A stretch of 64,000 bases of DNA from Gp6-AA40 sp035496255 (GCA_035496255.1 DATJEU010000006.1:1-64000); one strand, 5' to 3'; shown: positions 50,117 through 59,201, counted from the stretch's first letter. The notes: generated by a model not told the origin, from the sequence alone. Program-made: numbers and translations.

Positions 50117-53100
50117 CTTCCGCCTGCCGTTCGACAACGTCGATCCGTCCCGAGTGGAGTCGAGGGACCTGCGCATCGATGCGCGCGATCGCGAGGGACG
50201 CGCACGCGCCGTCGATCCGCGGTTCAACGTTGCGCTCGAAGCGTCGGCAGGAACGGGCAAGACGCGCGTCCTCGTCGATCGCTACGTCAACCTGCTGAAG
50301 GCCGGCGTCGATCCGGCGAACGTTCTCGCCATCACGTTTACGCGGAAGGCTGCCGCGGAGATGCGTGAGCGAATCCTGGCGAGCCTTGCCGATGCCGCGT
50401 CTCGCGGCGAGATTCCTCCGTCCCGCTGGCGCGAGTTGCGCGACCGCACCGGCGACATCGCCATCAGTACGATCGACGCGTTCTGCCTGTCGCTCCTGCG
50501 CGAATTTCCGCTCGAGGCCGATCTTGATCCCGGCTTTTCAATGGCGGACGACACCGAGGTGCCGCGGCTGATCGACGAATCGCTGGATCGCGCCATCCGC
50601 ATCTGCCGCGCCGTCGCGCGCGAGGACGAACACGTTGCCCTGGTCTTCGCACAGCTCGGCGACCGCCGGGCGCGCCGTGGCCTCGCGGTCCTGCTGAACC
50701 GCCGCATCGTCGCACCCGATGTGCTCGGGCGTTATCTCGCGAAGGGGCCGCGTGAGCTCACGGTGGAGAAGGCGACGCAGGATGGCGCGGCCGCGCTGCT
50801 CGGGGTGTTCGAGGCAATGCCCGGCGGCCTTGCGGCGTTCATCGAGTCGGGGCCACCGCAACCGGCGTTCCTGGTGCTCGTGCGGCATTTGCTGAGAGTG
50901 GGCGGGTCTGAAGGCCCGCCCCTGCACGGACCCGTCGATTCGCGTGGGTCGGGAAACCCGCCCCTGCCAGCATCAAACTCGAGCGCAGGCGCAGCGCTTC
51001 AGACCCGCCCGATCGATCCCGCGGCTCTGCAAGCGGTCTTCTTCCGGGCGCGCGAGCATTTCCTCACGCAGGACGGCACGCCCCGCAGCCGGTCGCCGTA
51101 CAAAAAGGATCTGTTCGCGAGCGCGGCAGACTACGAGCGCCACCGCGACCTGACGCTCGGGCACGGCCAGGCATTTCTCGAGGCATGGAACCGCTACCGT
51201 CGCGACCTCAACGTGCTGGTGTCGCGCGGTGTGCTGCGGATGTATCGCATCGCCGAGGCGGAGTACCGCCGTACGCTGGATGTGCACGCGGTGCTCGACT
51301 TCTCCGATGTCCTCCTGCGCGCCCTTGACCTGCTGCGGAAGATGGAGGAGTTCGCGCAGAGCCGCTACCGCCTCGAGTCGCGCTATCACCACGTGCTCGT
51401 CGACGAATTTCAGGACACGAGCCGTGCCCAGTGGGAACTGGTCTCGCTGCTCGTGAAGTCCTGGGGCGAGGGCGCCGGTCTCGCACACACGGGCCCGCTC
51501 CAGCCGTCGATCTTCATCGTCGGCGATCGCAAGCAGTCGATCTACAGCTTCCGCGATGCCGACGTGTCGGTGTTGCAGGAAGCCGCTCGTCACCTTGACG
51601 CGTTGCGGCCCGACGGCGACGTGCGGCGTGCGATCTCCCGTAGCTTCCGCTCGGTGCCGGGCCTGCTCACGTTCGTGAACGACGTGTGCCAGGAGATCGA
51701 GAAGTCGCCGGGTCGGACCGACGCGTTTCGCTACGACGAGCAGGATCGATTTCCGCTCGATGGCGCGGAGGTTGAGGCCACCGCGGTCCTGGGTGCGGCG
51801 ATGGCCGAGACACCGGAAGCGTGCGCGGGGGCCGCGGCCGTCGAGATCGCGCGCCTGGTCGCTTCAGGTACGACCGTGCGCGATCGCGACAGTGGCGTGC
51901 CACGGCCCATTCGCCCCGGCGATATCGCCATCCTCTTTCGCACGCGCGACAGTCATCGCGAATTCGAAGCGGCGCTCGAGACGCACGGAATCCCGGCGTA
52001 CGTCTACAAGGGCCTTGGTTTTTTCGATGCTGATGAAATCAAGGATGTCGTCGCGCTGCTGTGGTATCTCGCGGAACCCGACTCGGAACTGCGGGCGGCT
52101 GCGTTCCTGCGCTCGCGCTTCGTGCAGCTCTCCGACGCGGCGCTGCGTGGATCGGCGTCGCGCCTGGCAGCGGAGGCGCGCCGGCACGGCGGCGCGTGGC
52201 TGCCACTGGTCGATCGCCTGCCGCCGGCGGAACTGCTCGATCGCGTCCTGCGCGAGTCCGAGTACGCCACGCGGCTGCGCGGCCCGCGCTATCAGCAGGC
52301 GCGTGAGAACCTGAAGAAGATTCGCGCGCTGATTCGACGCATTCAGAACCGCGGTTATGTGACGCTCGGTCGAATCGTCGGCCACCTCGATCGCCTGGCC
52401 GTCGGCGACGAAGCCAATGCCGTGATCGATGCGCTCGACGCGGTCAACTTGATGACCGTCCACGCCGCAAAGGGCCTCGAGTTCCCGGTGGTGTTCGTCG
52501 TCAACCTGACGCGCGGCACCGGTAACTGGCGGCACCCGATCCGCGTCACGGCCGATGCTGCCGGCGAGTCGCCGTCGGTCTCGGTCGGCGATTTCCAGTC
52601 CGAAGCGGATGAAGACGATCGCGCTCGCGAACGCGAGGAGACGAAGCGGCTGTTGTACGTCGCGCTCACGCGTGCCCGTGATCGCTTGTATCTCGGCACG
52701 GTGGTGAAGGATGGCCGCCTGCAGCCGGGACGGGGCAGCCTCGCCGAGGTGCTCCCCGCATCGCTGCTCGCGGCGATGACCGACGCCGCGACCAGCGGTG
52801 ACGCCGTCCGCTGGCAATCGCACGTCATGCCGCTGGCCTCGGTCGCCGGAGCCGGTCTTTCTGCGCAGAAGGCTCCCGCGGACCGCAGCAGGCTCGGCGA
52901 AGGCGGTCAGACCCGCCCCGACGCGCCGGAGTCTCCGCAGGCGTTCGTTGCCGGCCGCGATCCCTCGGATGACGTCAGGTCGCAGGATACTGACTATGAG
53001 CCAATCGAGGACCACGGCATCGCTCGCATCTCAGTCGCCGACGCGATTGCCGATCAGCAACGTACGACCGCGCGATTCACAGAAGGACGTGAGTCGTCAC

Positions 53101-53537
53101 GCCTTGTCGGAACGCTCGTTCATCGACTGGTCCGGCGCTGCGGACTCGATCCGGCTGCCGACACCGACGCTGTCCTGCCGCGGCTGCTGGCCGCGCACGA
53201 ATCAGTTGACCTCGACGACCTGAAGCGCGTGTGTGACGATGCGAGAGCGGCGTACGCCGCGCTTTGTGCAATGCCGCAGGTACGCGCGGCTTACGAAATG
53301 GGTCAGCCGCTGCACGAAGTGCCGTTCACACTTGCACAGGACGGCAGAATTATTCGCGGCACAATTGACTGTCTCGTCGTCGGCGAGGCGGCGGCGACCG
53401 TGCTCGAATTCAAGACCGGCCGTCCTCGGCCCGAGCACCAACGCCAGTTGGCCCTGTACGAGACAGCCGTGCGGGCGATTTACCCGTCCATTCGAGTGGA
53501 AGCGCGGTTGATTTATCTCGAAGCGGCGATCGATTGA
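50100..53537 (+). CDS. addA: AddA-like UvrD-family helicase-nuclease
   Basis: The 1145-residue protein has Walker A ALEASAGTGKTRVL (K54), the Q/Ia region ITFTRKAAAEMRERI, motif II around VLVDEFQDTSRAQW, motif III GDRKQSIYSFR, motif V LMTVHAAKGLEFPVVFVV and VI VALTRARDRLY. The C-terminal nuclease has D1090, E1103 and K1105 (GTIDCL, LEFKTGR). It is the motor and second nuclease of an AddAB complex for break processing. Residues ~268-306 are encoded by GC-rich palindromes and read as a Pro/Gly/Ser loop; a second GC-rich loop lies at ~920-960. Confidence 0.9.
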   Translation: MSATSNFRLPFDNVDPSRVESRDLRIDARDREGRARAVDPRFNVALEASAGTGKTRVLVDRYVNLLKAGVDPANVLAITFTRKAAAEMRERILASLADAASRGEIPPSRWRELRDRTGDIAISTIDAFCLSLLREFPLEADLDPGFSMADDTEVPRLIDESLDRAIRICRAVAREDEHVALVFAQLGDRRARRGLAVLLNRRIVAPDVLGRYLAKGPRELTVEKATQDGAAALLGVFEAMPGGLAAFIESGPPQPAFLVLVRHLLRVGGSEGPPLHGPVDSRGSGNPPLPASNSSAGAALQTRPIDPAALQAVFFRAREHFLTQDGTPRSRSPYKKDLFASAADYERHRDLTLGHGQAFLEAWNRYRRDLNVLVSRGVLRMYRIAEAEYRRTLDVHAVLDFSDVLLRALDLLRKMEEFAQSRYRLESRYHHVLVDEFQDTSRAQWELVSLLVKSWGEGAGLAHTGPLQPSIFIVGDRKQSIYSFRDADVSVLQEAARHLDALRPDGDVRRAISRSFRSVPGLLTFVNDVCQEIEKSPGRTDAFRYDEQDRFPLDGAEVEATAVLGAAMAETPEACAGAAAVEIARLVASGTTVRDRDSGVPRPIRPGDIAILFRTRDSHREFEAALETHGIPAYVYKGLGFFDADEIKDVVALLWYLAEPDSELRAAAFLRSRFVQLSDAALRGSASRLAAEARRHGGAWLPLVDRLPPAELLDRVLRESEYATRLRGPRYQQARENLKKIRALIRRIQNRGYVTLGRIVGHLDRLAVGDEANAVIDALDAVNLMTVHAAKGLEFPVVFVVNLTRGTGNWRHPIRVTADAAGESPSVSVGDFQSEADEDDRAREREETKRLLYVALTRARDRLYLGTVVKDGRLQPGRGSLAEVLPASLLAAMTDAATSGDAVRWQSHVMPLASVAGAGLSAQKAPADRSRLGEGGQTRPDAPESPQAFVAGRDPSDDVRSQDTDYEPIEDHGIARISVADAIADQQRTTARFTEGRESSRLVGTLVHRLVRRCGLDPAADTDAVLPRLLAAHESVDLDDLKRVCDDARAAYAALCAMPQVRAAYEMGQPLHEVPFTLAQDGRIIRGTIDCLVVGEAAATVLEFKTGRPRPEHQRQLALYETAVRAIYPSIRVEARLIYLEAAID
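50900..51018. repeat. GGGCGGG palindromes in frame inside addA
   Basis: GGGCGGG (50900-50906) and CCCGCCC (50915-50921) form a hairpin; GGGTCGGG/CCCGCCCC (50946-50953, 50957-50964) form a second; CAGACCCGCCC (51000-51010) repeats the arm. The same words occur at 288-312, 27373-27398, downstream of 37482 and at ~52908. The coded residues (SEGPPLHGPVDSRGSGNPPL) look like inserted filler. Confidence 0.6.
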
Positions 53538-53642
53538 TGGCATGATGGTCCCGGCTCGACCCCGGAACCACTGCGACCCCTCGGCAGTCTAAATGACTAC
53601 ATGAATATCCCAGCGCCGGGAAGTAACCATCGCGCCACCGCC

Positions 53643-53840
53643 ATGACGCTCCTCGCGTTGGAGACACTGCCGTGCGGTTGCGTGGCGGGCGTCTACCAGG
53701 CGAGGCCCACCGTGGTGGAGGTCGAGTTCGTGGAAGCCAAGGGGCCCCATTGTGTGTTTTCGCGGCACCGCACCGGCCATGTGACCCGCCTGGGCGTGCC
53801 GGACTCGATGGTGGCCGATACGGGGGAGCCGCTCGTCTGA
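53643..53840 (+). CDS. Small conserved-looking hypothetical protein
   Basis: The product is 65 residues from ATG 53643 (an upstream ATG at 53601 is weaker). The sequence MTLLALETLPCGCVAGVYQA, then VEVEFVEAKGPHCVFSRHRT, looks like a small beta-barrel-type domain with a CxC and a further Cys. It is not recognisable. It starts the run of small Cys-containing genes after addA. Confidence 0.5.
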   Translation: MTLLALETLPCGCVAGVYQARPTVVEVEFVEAKGPHCVFSRHRTGHVTRLGVPDSMVADTGEPLV

Positions 53841-53934
53841 GGGCGGCGAACCCGGTTCAGCTTTCGGGAAAAGGCGCAATTTCATTGCACCATCCCGAAG
53901 CCTCCCCTAGAATCAAACCAACTAGGAGCATCCG

Positions 53935-54180
53935 TTGACGACGAAAGAGGAGACGCGCGTGGCGCTGACCTGTCCCAGTTGTGGGAACGACCAGAATTTT
54001 CTCGTGAAGACGCTGCAGATGCACGTCGTGCATCTCGAGGATTCACGTGTCGAGGTGTCCGAGGAAGGACGGCCCAACGTGCTCGAACTCCTCTGCGACG
54101 AATGTGAGACGGCGCTCAACTTCGACGAGGTCGACGAAGCCGTCCGCAAGGAGCTGCTGCTGACGCTCGGCGCCCGCTGA
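53935..54180 (+). CDS. Small zinc-ribbon protein
   Basis: The 81-residue product starts at TTG 53935, 8 nt after an AGGAG ribosome site; there is no in-frame ATG. Two CxxC pairs (LTCPSCGNDQNF and LLCDECETALNF) make a zinc ribbon, and an acidic helix follows (DEVDEAVRKELL). Small ribbon proteins can bind nucleic acid or RNA polymerase; the role here is unknown. It is convergent with another ribbon gene at 54202-54366. Confidence 0.75.
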   Translation: MTTKEETRVALTCPSCGNDQNFLVKTLQMHVVHLEDSRVEVSEEGRPNVLELLCDECETALNFDEVDEAVRKELLLTLGAR

Positions 54181-54201
54181 TCGTCCGCCGGTATCCCGCT
54201 T

Positions 54202-54366
54202 TCAGCCGTTCCCGTCCTCGACGTCCTCGAAGTAATCGCATTCCGGGCACACCCACTCGCGGAACTCAGTCGTCTTCGTTTGTGGTGTGCCCGGGACGTG
54301 AACGGTGACGGCGCGCTCGCGCAGTCGCATCGCTTCGCCGCACATCGGACACTCTTTTGCGGCCAT
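54202..54366 (-). CDS. Small zinc-ribbon protein, 54 residues
   Basis: A short minus-strand gene with AGGAGA just upstream of ATG 54364-54366. It encodes MAAKECPMCGEAMRLRERA, a beta hairpin region, and WVCPECDYFEDVEDGNG: two CxxC pairs and an acidic tail, a complete ribbon. It resembles the small C4 ribbon proteins often annotated as YgiT-like or hypothetical. It lies between two plus-strand Cys-containing genes. Confidence 0.75.
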   Translation of the reverse strand: MAAKECPMCGEAMRLRERAVTVHVPGTPQTKTTEFREWVCPECDYFEDVEDGNG

Positions 54367-54406
54367 TGACTTCTCCTGAACCGACCCCTATCGTAACCAC
54401 AGATCG

Positions 54407-54862
54407 ATGCGTGGCAACACGTTCCGGCCCTTCGGCAGTGATCGCATAGCGGTATTGGCGGGCGACGACTCGCGCCATGATGCCGACTGCTTTGCCGACG
54501 AAGTCGTGATCGATTTTCCGTCCGTCGCGCCTGCGGTCGACCGCGTCCGCACCGGCTTTCTCGTCGAGGAGCGGCCCGCGCCGCTGACGATGACGCTCCA
54601 GGTGAGCGCGCGCGAGGCGAGCGAGGGCGCGACGCTGCCGCTGGACGTGCCCGTTCGCTGCACGTGTACCGCGTGCGGTGGCCGCGGCGAGAGCTGGACC
54701 GAACAATGCGGCCGGTGCGCCGCCAGCGGCATGGAGACCTTCCGTCACCAGCTCCAGGTGACGCTGCCGCGCGGCGTCGCCGACGGCGCCTGCTTCCACT
54801 TCACCGTGACGCCGCGTCACAACCCGTCCACGCGCATCGAGCTCCAGGTGTTCGTCCGGTAG
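54407..54862 (+). CDS. Orphan DnaJ-type zinc-finger/CTD domain protein
   Basis: The 151-residue protein lacks a J domain but its second half is like a DnaJ C-terminal region: LTMTLQVSAREASEGATLPL (CTD-I strand), then a shortened zinc finger with C87xxCGGRGE and C101xxC (half the usual four CxxCxGxG repeats), then QLQVTLPRGVADGACFHF. In DnaJ this part binds client proteins. The first 55 residues are not recognisable. It may be a client-binding fragment without DnaK stimulation. Confidence 0.7.
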   Translation: MRGNTFRPFGSDRIAVLAGDDSRHDADCFADEVVIDFPSVAPAVDRVRTGFLVEERPAPLTMTLQVSAREASEGATLPLDVPVRCTCTACGGRGESWTEQCGRCAASGMETFRHQLQVTLPRGVADGACFHFTVTPRHNPSTRIELQVFVR

Positions 54863-54879
54863 AGCAGAGCAGGCACTCG

Positions 54880-55251
54880 GTGGAGCGCCACGTCAAGCTG
54901 CTCGCAAACCTGTCCATGCTCTGGGGATCGCTGGCGATGCTCGCCGGCGTCTCGCTCCTGCTGCTGGCCGGGGGTGCGCTCGCCCAACTGATCGACCCGA
55001 TTGGCGTCGCGGTTGGTCTGGCCGCGGGATTGACCGCCGGCGCCTTCGCCGTGCTCGGCACCTTTGCCGTCGGCTGGGGTGGCCTGCACCTGCTCGCCGC
55101 CCAATGGCTGAAACAGCGCAAGCCCGTGGGCCGGCTGCTGATGCTCGGCCTCGCCCTGACCGACCTGCTCGTGCTGCCGTTTGGGACCGCCCTCGGCATC
55201 TACGCCATGTGGGTGCTGCTCGTAAACGAGGGACGCCGGCTCTTTGAATGA
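54880..55251 (+). CDS. Small multi-pass membrane protein
   Basis: From GTG 54880 the product is 123 residues with about four hydrophobic segments (LWGSLAMLAGVSLLLLAGGA; AAGLTAGAFAVLGTFAVGWG; LLMLGLALTDLLVLPFGTAL; GIYAMWVLLV). No signature was recognised. It starts 17 nt after the orphan DnaJ-type gene and is probably co-transcribed with it. GTG is chosen because it is preceded by GAGCAGG and begins a basic N-terminus (MERHVK). Confidence 0.65.
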   Translation: MERHVKLLANLSMLWGSLAMLAGVSLLLLAGGALAQLIDPIGVAVGLAAGLTAGAFAVLGTFAVGWGGLHLLAAQWLKQRKPVGRLLMLGLALTDLLVLPFGTALGIYAMWVLLVNEGRRLFE

Positions 55252-55420
55252 GTTCATGGTGCGCTGGTGCCTGCGTTCGTGGGTGCCGGTTCGGGTTCGC
55301 AGGTGCTCAGGTGGTTCCCGGCTCTCGGCGAACGTGTGCACCCAAGAAACCGGGAACCCGAACACCAGAACCCACGCACCAACGCACCCGGGACCCTGTG
55401 AACCGATAGAATTGAGAGAT
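55252..55420. other. Intergenic region with interleaved inverted repeats before mrp
   Basis: About 170 bp without a gene. GTTCGGGTTC (55289-55298) is complementary to GAACCCGAAC (55354-55363), and GGTTCCCG (55313-55320) to CGGGAACC (55351-55358); the two stems compete. Words such as AACCC and CCAACGCACC repeat. It could be an mrp leader structure or a low-complexity repeat. Confidence 0.5.
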
Positions 55421-56518
55421 ATGCCCTCGCCAGATCGCGACGCCGTGTTGACCGCGTTGCGCTCCGTCATCGACCCCGACATCCGGCGCGACATTGTCTC
55501 GCTCGGGTTCGTCAAGGATCTCGTCATCGACGCCGGCCGCGTCGCCTTCACGATCGAGCTGACGACGCCGGCCTGTCCGGTGAAAGACCAGATGCGCGAT
55601 CAGGCGATCGGCGCCGTTCGCGCGCTCGGTGTCGATACCGTCGATGTGCAGCTCACGGCGAAGGTGCGGTCGGCCAGCGCTCCGGAACGCGGCGGTCCGC
55701 CGCTGCCGGGCGTGAAGAACGTGATTGCCGTCGGAGCCGGCAAGGGTGGCGTCGGCAAGACCACCGTCGCCGTCAACCTCGCCCTTGCACTGGCGCGCTG
55801 CGGCAGCAAGGTCGGCATTCTCGACGGCGACATCTACGGTCCGAACGTCCCGATGATGCTCGGCATCAGCACGCAGCTCACGACCAACGCGCAGCGCCAG
55901 ATCGTCCCGGCCGAGAAGTACGGTCTGCAGGTGATCTCGATCGGCTTCCTGACCAGCGACGATGCCCCGATCATCTGGCGCGGTCCGATGCTCCATGGCG
56001 CCATCCAGCAGTTTTTCAAGGAAGTCGCCTGGCAGGATCTCGATTACCTGATCATCGACATGCCTCCCGGCACCGGCGACGTCGCGTTGAGTCTCAGTCA
56101 GACCGTCCCCGTCGTCGGCGCCATCGTCGTCACGACGCCGCAGCAGGTGTCGCTCGCGGACAGCCGGCGCGCGGTGCGCATGTATCAGAAGCTCAGTATC
56201 CCGACGCTCGGCGTGGTCGAGAACATGAGTTACTACGCGTGCCCCAACTGTCATCACGAATCGGACATCTTCGGGCACGGCGGCGGCGAAGGCCTGGCGA
56301 CGGAGATGGGCGTGCCGTTCCTCGGCCGCCTGCCGATCTACCAACCGATCCGCGAGGGCAGCGACACGGGCGTGCCGCTCGTCGTCGCGGAGCCGGCGTC
56401 GACTGCCGCCCGCGCGTTTCTCACCGTCGCCGAACGCTCGGCGGCGCAGGTCTCGATTGCCGCACAAAAGGCGATCGATGCAAACAAGGGCAAGATTCCC
56501 CTGATCCCCGTACGGTAG
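55421..56518 (+). CDS. apbC: Mrp/ApbC-family iron-sulfur cluster carrier ATPase
   Basis: The 365-residue protein starts at ATG 55421; a longer upstream frame is not conserved. Residues ~5-85 are a DUF59/MIP18-like domain (VIDPDIRRDIVSLGFVKD). The P-loop GAGKGGVGKTTVAVNLAL (K113) is the deviant Walker A of this family, with LDGDIYGPNVPMMLG and the cluster-binding CPNC (YYACPNCHHES). It binds and transfers [4Fe-4S] clusters in the cytoplasm. It fits with erpA and the class I fumarase. The M16 gene begins within its stop codon. Confidence 0.93.
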   Translation: MPSPDRDAVLTALRSVIDPDIRRDIVSLGFVKDLVIDAGRVAFTIELTTPACPVKDQMRDQAIGAVRALGVDTVDVQLTAKVRSASAPERGGPPLPGVKNVIAVGAGKGGVGKTTVAVNLALALARCGSKVGILDGDIYGPNVPMMLGISTQLTTNAQRQIVPAEKYGLQVISIGFLTSDDAPIIWRGPMLHGAIQQFFKEVAWQDLDYLIIDMPPGTGDVALSLSQTVPVVGAIVVTTPQQVSLADSRRAVRMYQKLSIPTLGVVENMSYYACPNCHHESDIFGHGGGEGLATEMGVPFLGRLPIYQPIREGSDTGVPLVVAEPASTAARAFLTVAERSAAQVSIAAQKAIDANKGKIPLIPVR

Positions 56519-57831
56519 TGACCGGCATCGCGCTGCCCTATACGAAGCGGACGCTTGCCAACGGGCTCGACGTGATCGTCCACGAGGACCATTACCTGCC
56601 GCTCGTCGCGGTGAACGTCTGGTATCACGTCGGGTCGAAGGACGAGCATCCGGGACGCACCGGGTTTGCCCACCTGTTCGAGCACCTGATGTTCGAAGGG
56701 TCCGAACACCACAACAAGGGTTACTTTCCGCCGCTGCAGCAGGCCGGCGCGCTGCTGAACGGATCGACGAATACCGACCGCACGAACTACTGGGAAGTGG
56801 TGCCGACGAGTGCGATCGATCTGGCGCTCTGGATGGAATCCGATCGCATGGGCTTCCTGCTGCCGGCGCTGACGCGCGACCGCTTCGAAACGCAGCGCGA
56901 CGTCGTCCTCAACGAGCGGCGGCAGAACTACGAGAACCGGCCGTACGGATTCGCGCTGATGGCGATCATGGCGGCGCTCTATCCGGCCGAGCATCCGTAC
57001 AACTGGATGACCATCGGCAGCGCCGACGACATCCGCACGATGCAGCTCGAGGACGTCCAGGCGTTCTTCCGCACCTACTATCACCCGGCAAACGCCTCGC
57101 TCGTGCTGGCGGGCGATGTCGATGCGAGTCGCGCGTTCGATTTGGCCGAGCACTACTTCGGTGAGATTCCGGCCGGCGCGAAACCGCGCCCGGTCACCGC
57201 GGCCGCGTCGCTCGACCGCGAACGCCGTCTGGTGCTGGAAGATCGCGTCGAATTGGCGCGCGTGTACCTCGCGTGGCACTCGCCGGCGATGTTCGCCGAG
57301 CACGACGCGGAGATGGATCTCGCCGCCGACCTGCTGGCCAACGGCAAGACGTCACGCCTGTATCGATCGCTCGTCTACGAGCGGCGCATTGCCGTGGACG
57401 TGTCCGGCTACCAGAGCTCGCGCGAGATCGGCGGGTTCTTCCTCCTGGTCGCGACCGCTGCGCCGGGACAGGCGCTCAGCGATCTCGCGGCGCAGATCGA
57501 CCGGACGATCGAGGAGTTGATCGAGGATGGTCCGACGGCGGCGGAAATGGAGCGCGCGGAGGCGCAGGCCGAGGCCCATTTCCTGTATCGCCTGCAGACC
57601 GTCGGCGGCTTCGGCGGCAAGTCCGATCAGTTGAACGCGTACAACGTCCTGTGCGGGACGCCCGGTTACTTCGCTGAGGACCTGGCGCGCTACCAGGCGG
57701 CCACCAGGGAGACCGTTCGTGCCGCGGCGAGGCACGTGCTTCGCTTCGACGCGCGGGTCGCGCTCAGCGTGGTTCCACGTGGCCAGCAGGCGCTGGCGCT
57801 TCCGGGTTCGGAGACGCTGGCGGTTTCGTGA
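56518..57831 (+). CDS. M16-family zinc peptidase, catalytic subunit, second pair
   Basis: Start GTG 56518 overlaps the apbC TAG by one base. The 437-residue protein has HxxEH (H52, E55, H56 in AHLFEHLMFEGS) and the typical ESDRMGFLLPAL and RDVVLNERRQNYENRPYG region. It resembles PqqL and processing-peptidase beta subunits. It overlaps a non-catalytic partner, the same arrangement as the pair at 18.2-20.8 kb. The two catalytic subunits are clearly different sequences (SHWVEHMNF versus AHLFEHLMF), so the pairs are old paralogues. Confidence 0.9.
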   Translation: MTGIALPYTKRTLANGLDVIVHEDHYLPLVAVNVWYHVGSKDEHPGRTGFAHLFEHLMFEGSEHHNKGYFPPLQQAGALLNGSTNTDRTNYWEVVPTSAIDLALWMESDRMGFLLPALTRDRFETQRDVVLNERRQNYENRPYGFALMAIMAALYPAEHPYNWMTIGSADDIRTMQLEDVQAFFRTYYHPANASLVLAGDVDASRAFDLAEHYFGEIPAGAKPRPVTAAASLDRERRLVLEDRVELARVYLAWHSPAMFAEHDAEMDLAADLLANGKTSRLYRSLVYERRIAVDVSGYQSSREIGGFFLLVATAAPGQALSDLAAQIDRTIEELIEDGPTAAEMERAEAQAEAHFLYRLQTVGGFGGKSDQLNAYNVLCGTPGYFAEDLARYQAATRETVRAAARHVLRFDARVALSVVPRGQQALALPGSETLAVS

Positions 57832-59201
57832 TGGCGGTCGATCGCTCCCACCTTCCCGACGTCGGCCCGGATCCGTCATTCGCGTTTCCTTCCATCGTCC
57901 ATCACACGCTGGCCAACGGGCTGCGCGTGCGCGCGGTGGAGCATCACAGCGTGCCAATCATCACGCTGGCGTTGCAGTTGGATGGTGGTTCGGGCGGCGA
58001 CACACCGGGGAGGGAAGGCCTTGCCGCGCTGGTCGCGGACATGGTCGATGAAGGCACGGGCAGCCTCAACGCCATCGACGTGTCCGATGCGCTCGCGCGG
58101 ATTGGCGGCGATTACGACATCGATGTTGGCCCTGACGCGACGACGTTTTCGCTCACCACGCTGACCCGATTCGCCGAACGCGGCGCGTCGCTGCTGGCGG
58201 CGATGGTGACGACGCCGGCGTTGCGCGACGCCGATTTCGAACGCGTGAAGCGTTTACGACTCGATCGGCTGCGCCAGCTCAAAGACAGTCCGCCGGCGCT
58301 GGCCGAGCGTGCCTTCCTGCGATTGATGTACGGGTCTCATCCTTACGGACACCTGCCGATCGGCGCCGACGAAACGCTGCGGCGGTTGACGCCGGCCGAC
58401 GTGGCGACGCTGCACCGCGATCGCTTCGGGCCGGCGGCAGCGACGATGGTGGTCGCCGGTGCCATGGCCGCAGCTGATCTGATCGCGCTGGTCGACCGCG
58501 CGTTTGGTCAATGGAGTGCGGCGTCTGACGGCTCGCCTGAGACGCCGGCCTCGGCGCTCACCTCCTTTCCCATGCCGCCACGGCTCGCGCTCGTGGCCCG
58601 CGACGCTGCCGCACAATCGGAACTGCGCATCGGTCATCTCTCGGCCCGGCGCGACACGCCTGACTATCCGGCGCTGCTGGTCATGAATGCGGTGCTCGGC
58701 GGTCAGTTCGTCAGCCGGATCAATCTGAAGCTGCGCGAAGAAAAGGGTTATACCTACGGTGCGCGCACCGGCTTCGACTGGCACAAAGGGCTGTCGCCGT
58801 TCGCGCTGCAGGCGAGTGTGCACACGGTCTCGACCGTCGATGCGATTCGCGATGCACTTGCGGAGCTGGAAGGTATTCGCGGCAATCGACCCCCGACGCC
58901 GCAGGAACTCGGACTCGCGAAGGCATCGTTGACGCGAGGTTATCCGCGGAATTTTGAAACGGCGCAGCAGGTCGCGCGTGCCGTGACCCAACTGGCGCTC
59001 CACGATCTGCCGGACACCTACTTCGCGGAATTCGTCCCTAAGGTCCACGCGGTCACTGCCGACGCGTTAGTCGCCGCTGCCCACACCTACCTCGATCCGT
59101 CGCGACTGACCACGCTGATCGTCGGCGACTACGCCGCGATTCGCGACACCCTGCCCAGTCTCAATCTCGGCGAACCGGAGCTGTTACCGATCGACGTGTG
59201 A
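57828..59201 (+). CDS. M16-family peptidase-like protein, non-catalytic partner, second pair
   Basis: The 457-residue M16 fold protein (LANGLRVRAVEHHSVPIITL, then GREGLAALVADMVDEGTGS) has no HxxEH. Conserved Tyr/Arg residues in the second half (KLREEKGYTYGARTGFDWHK) match the substrate-binding partner of M16B heterodimers. Start is GTG 57828 or ATG 57831, inside the stop of the catalytic gene. With apbC upstream it forms a three-gene unit. Confidence 0.9.
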   Translation: MMAVDRSHLPDVGPDPSFAFPSIVHHTLANGLRVRAVEHHSVPIITLALQLDGGSGGDTPGREGLAALVADMVDEGTGSLNAIDVSDALARIGGDYDIDVGPDATTFSLTTLTRFAERGASLLAAMVTTPALRDADFERVKRLRLDRLRQLKDSPPALAERAFLRLMYGSHPYGHLPIGADETLRRLTPADVATLHRDRFGPAAATMVVAGAMAAADLIALVDRAFGQWSAASDGSPETPASALTSFPMPPRLALVARDAAAQSELRIGHLSARRDTPDYPALLVMNAVLGGQFVSRINLKLREEKGYTYGARTGFDWHKGLSPFALQASVHTVSTVDAIRDALAELEGIRGNRPPTPQELGLAKASLTRGYPRNFETAQQVARAVTQLALHDLPDTYFAEFVPKVHAVTADALVAAAHTYLDPSRLTTLIVGDYAAIRDTLPSLNLGEPELLPIDV

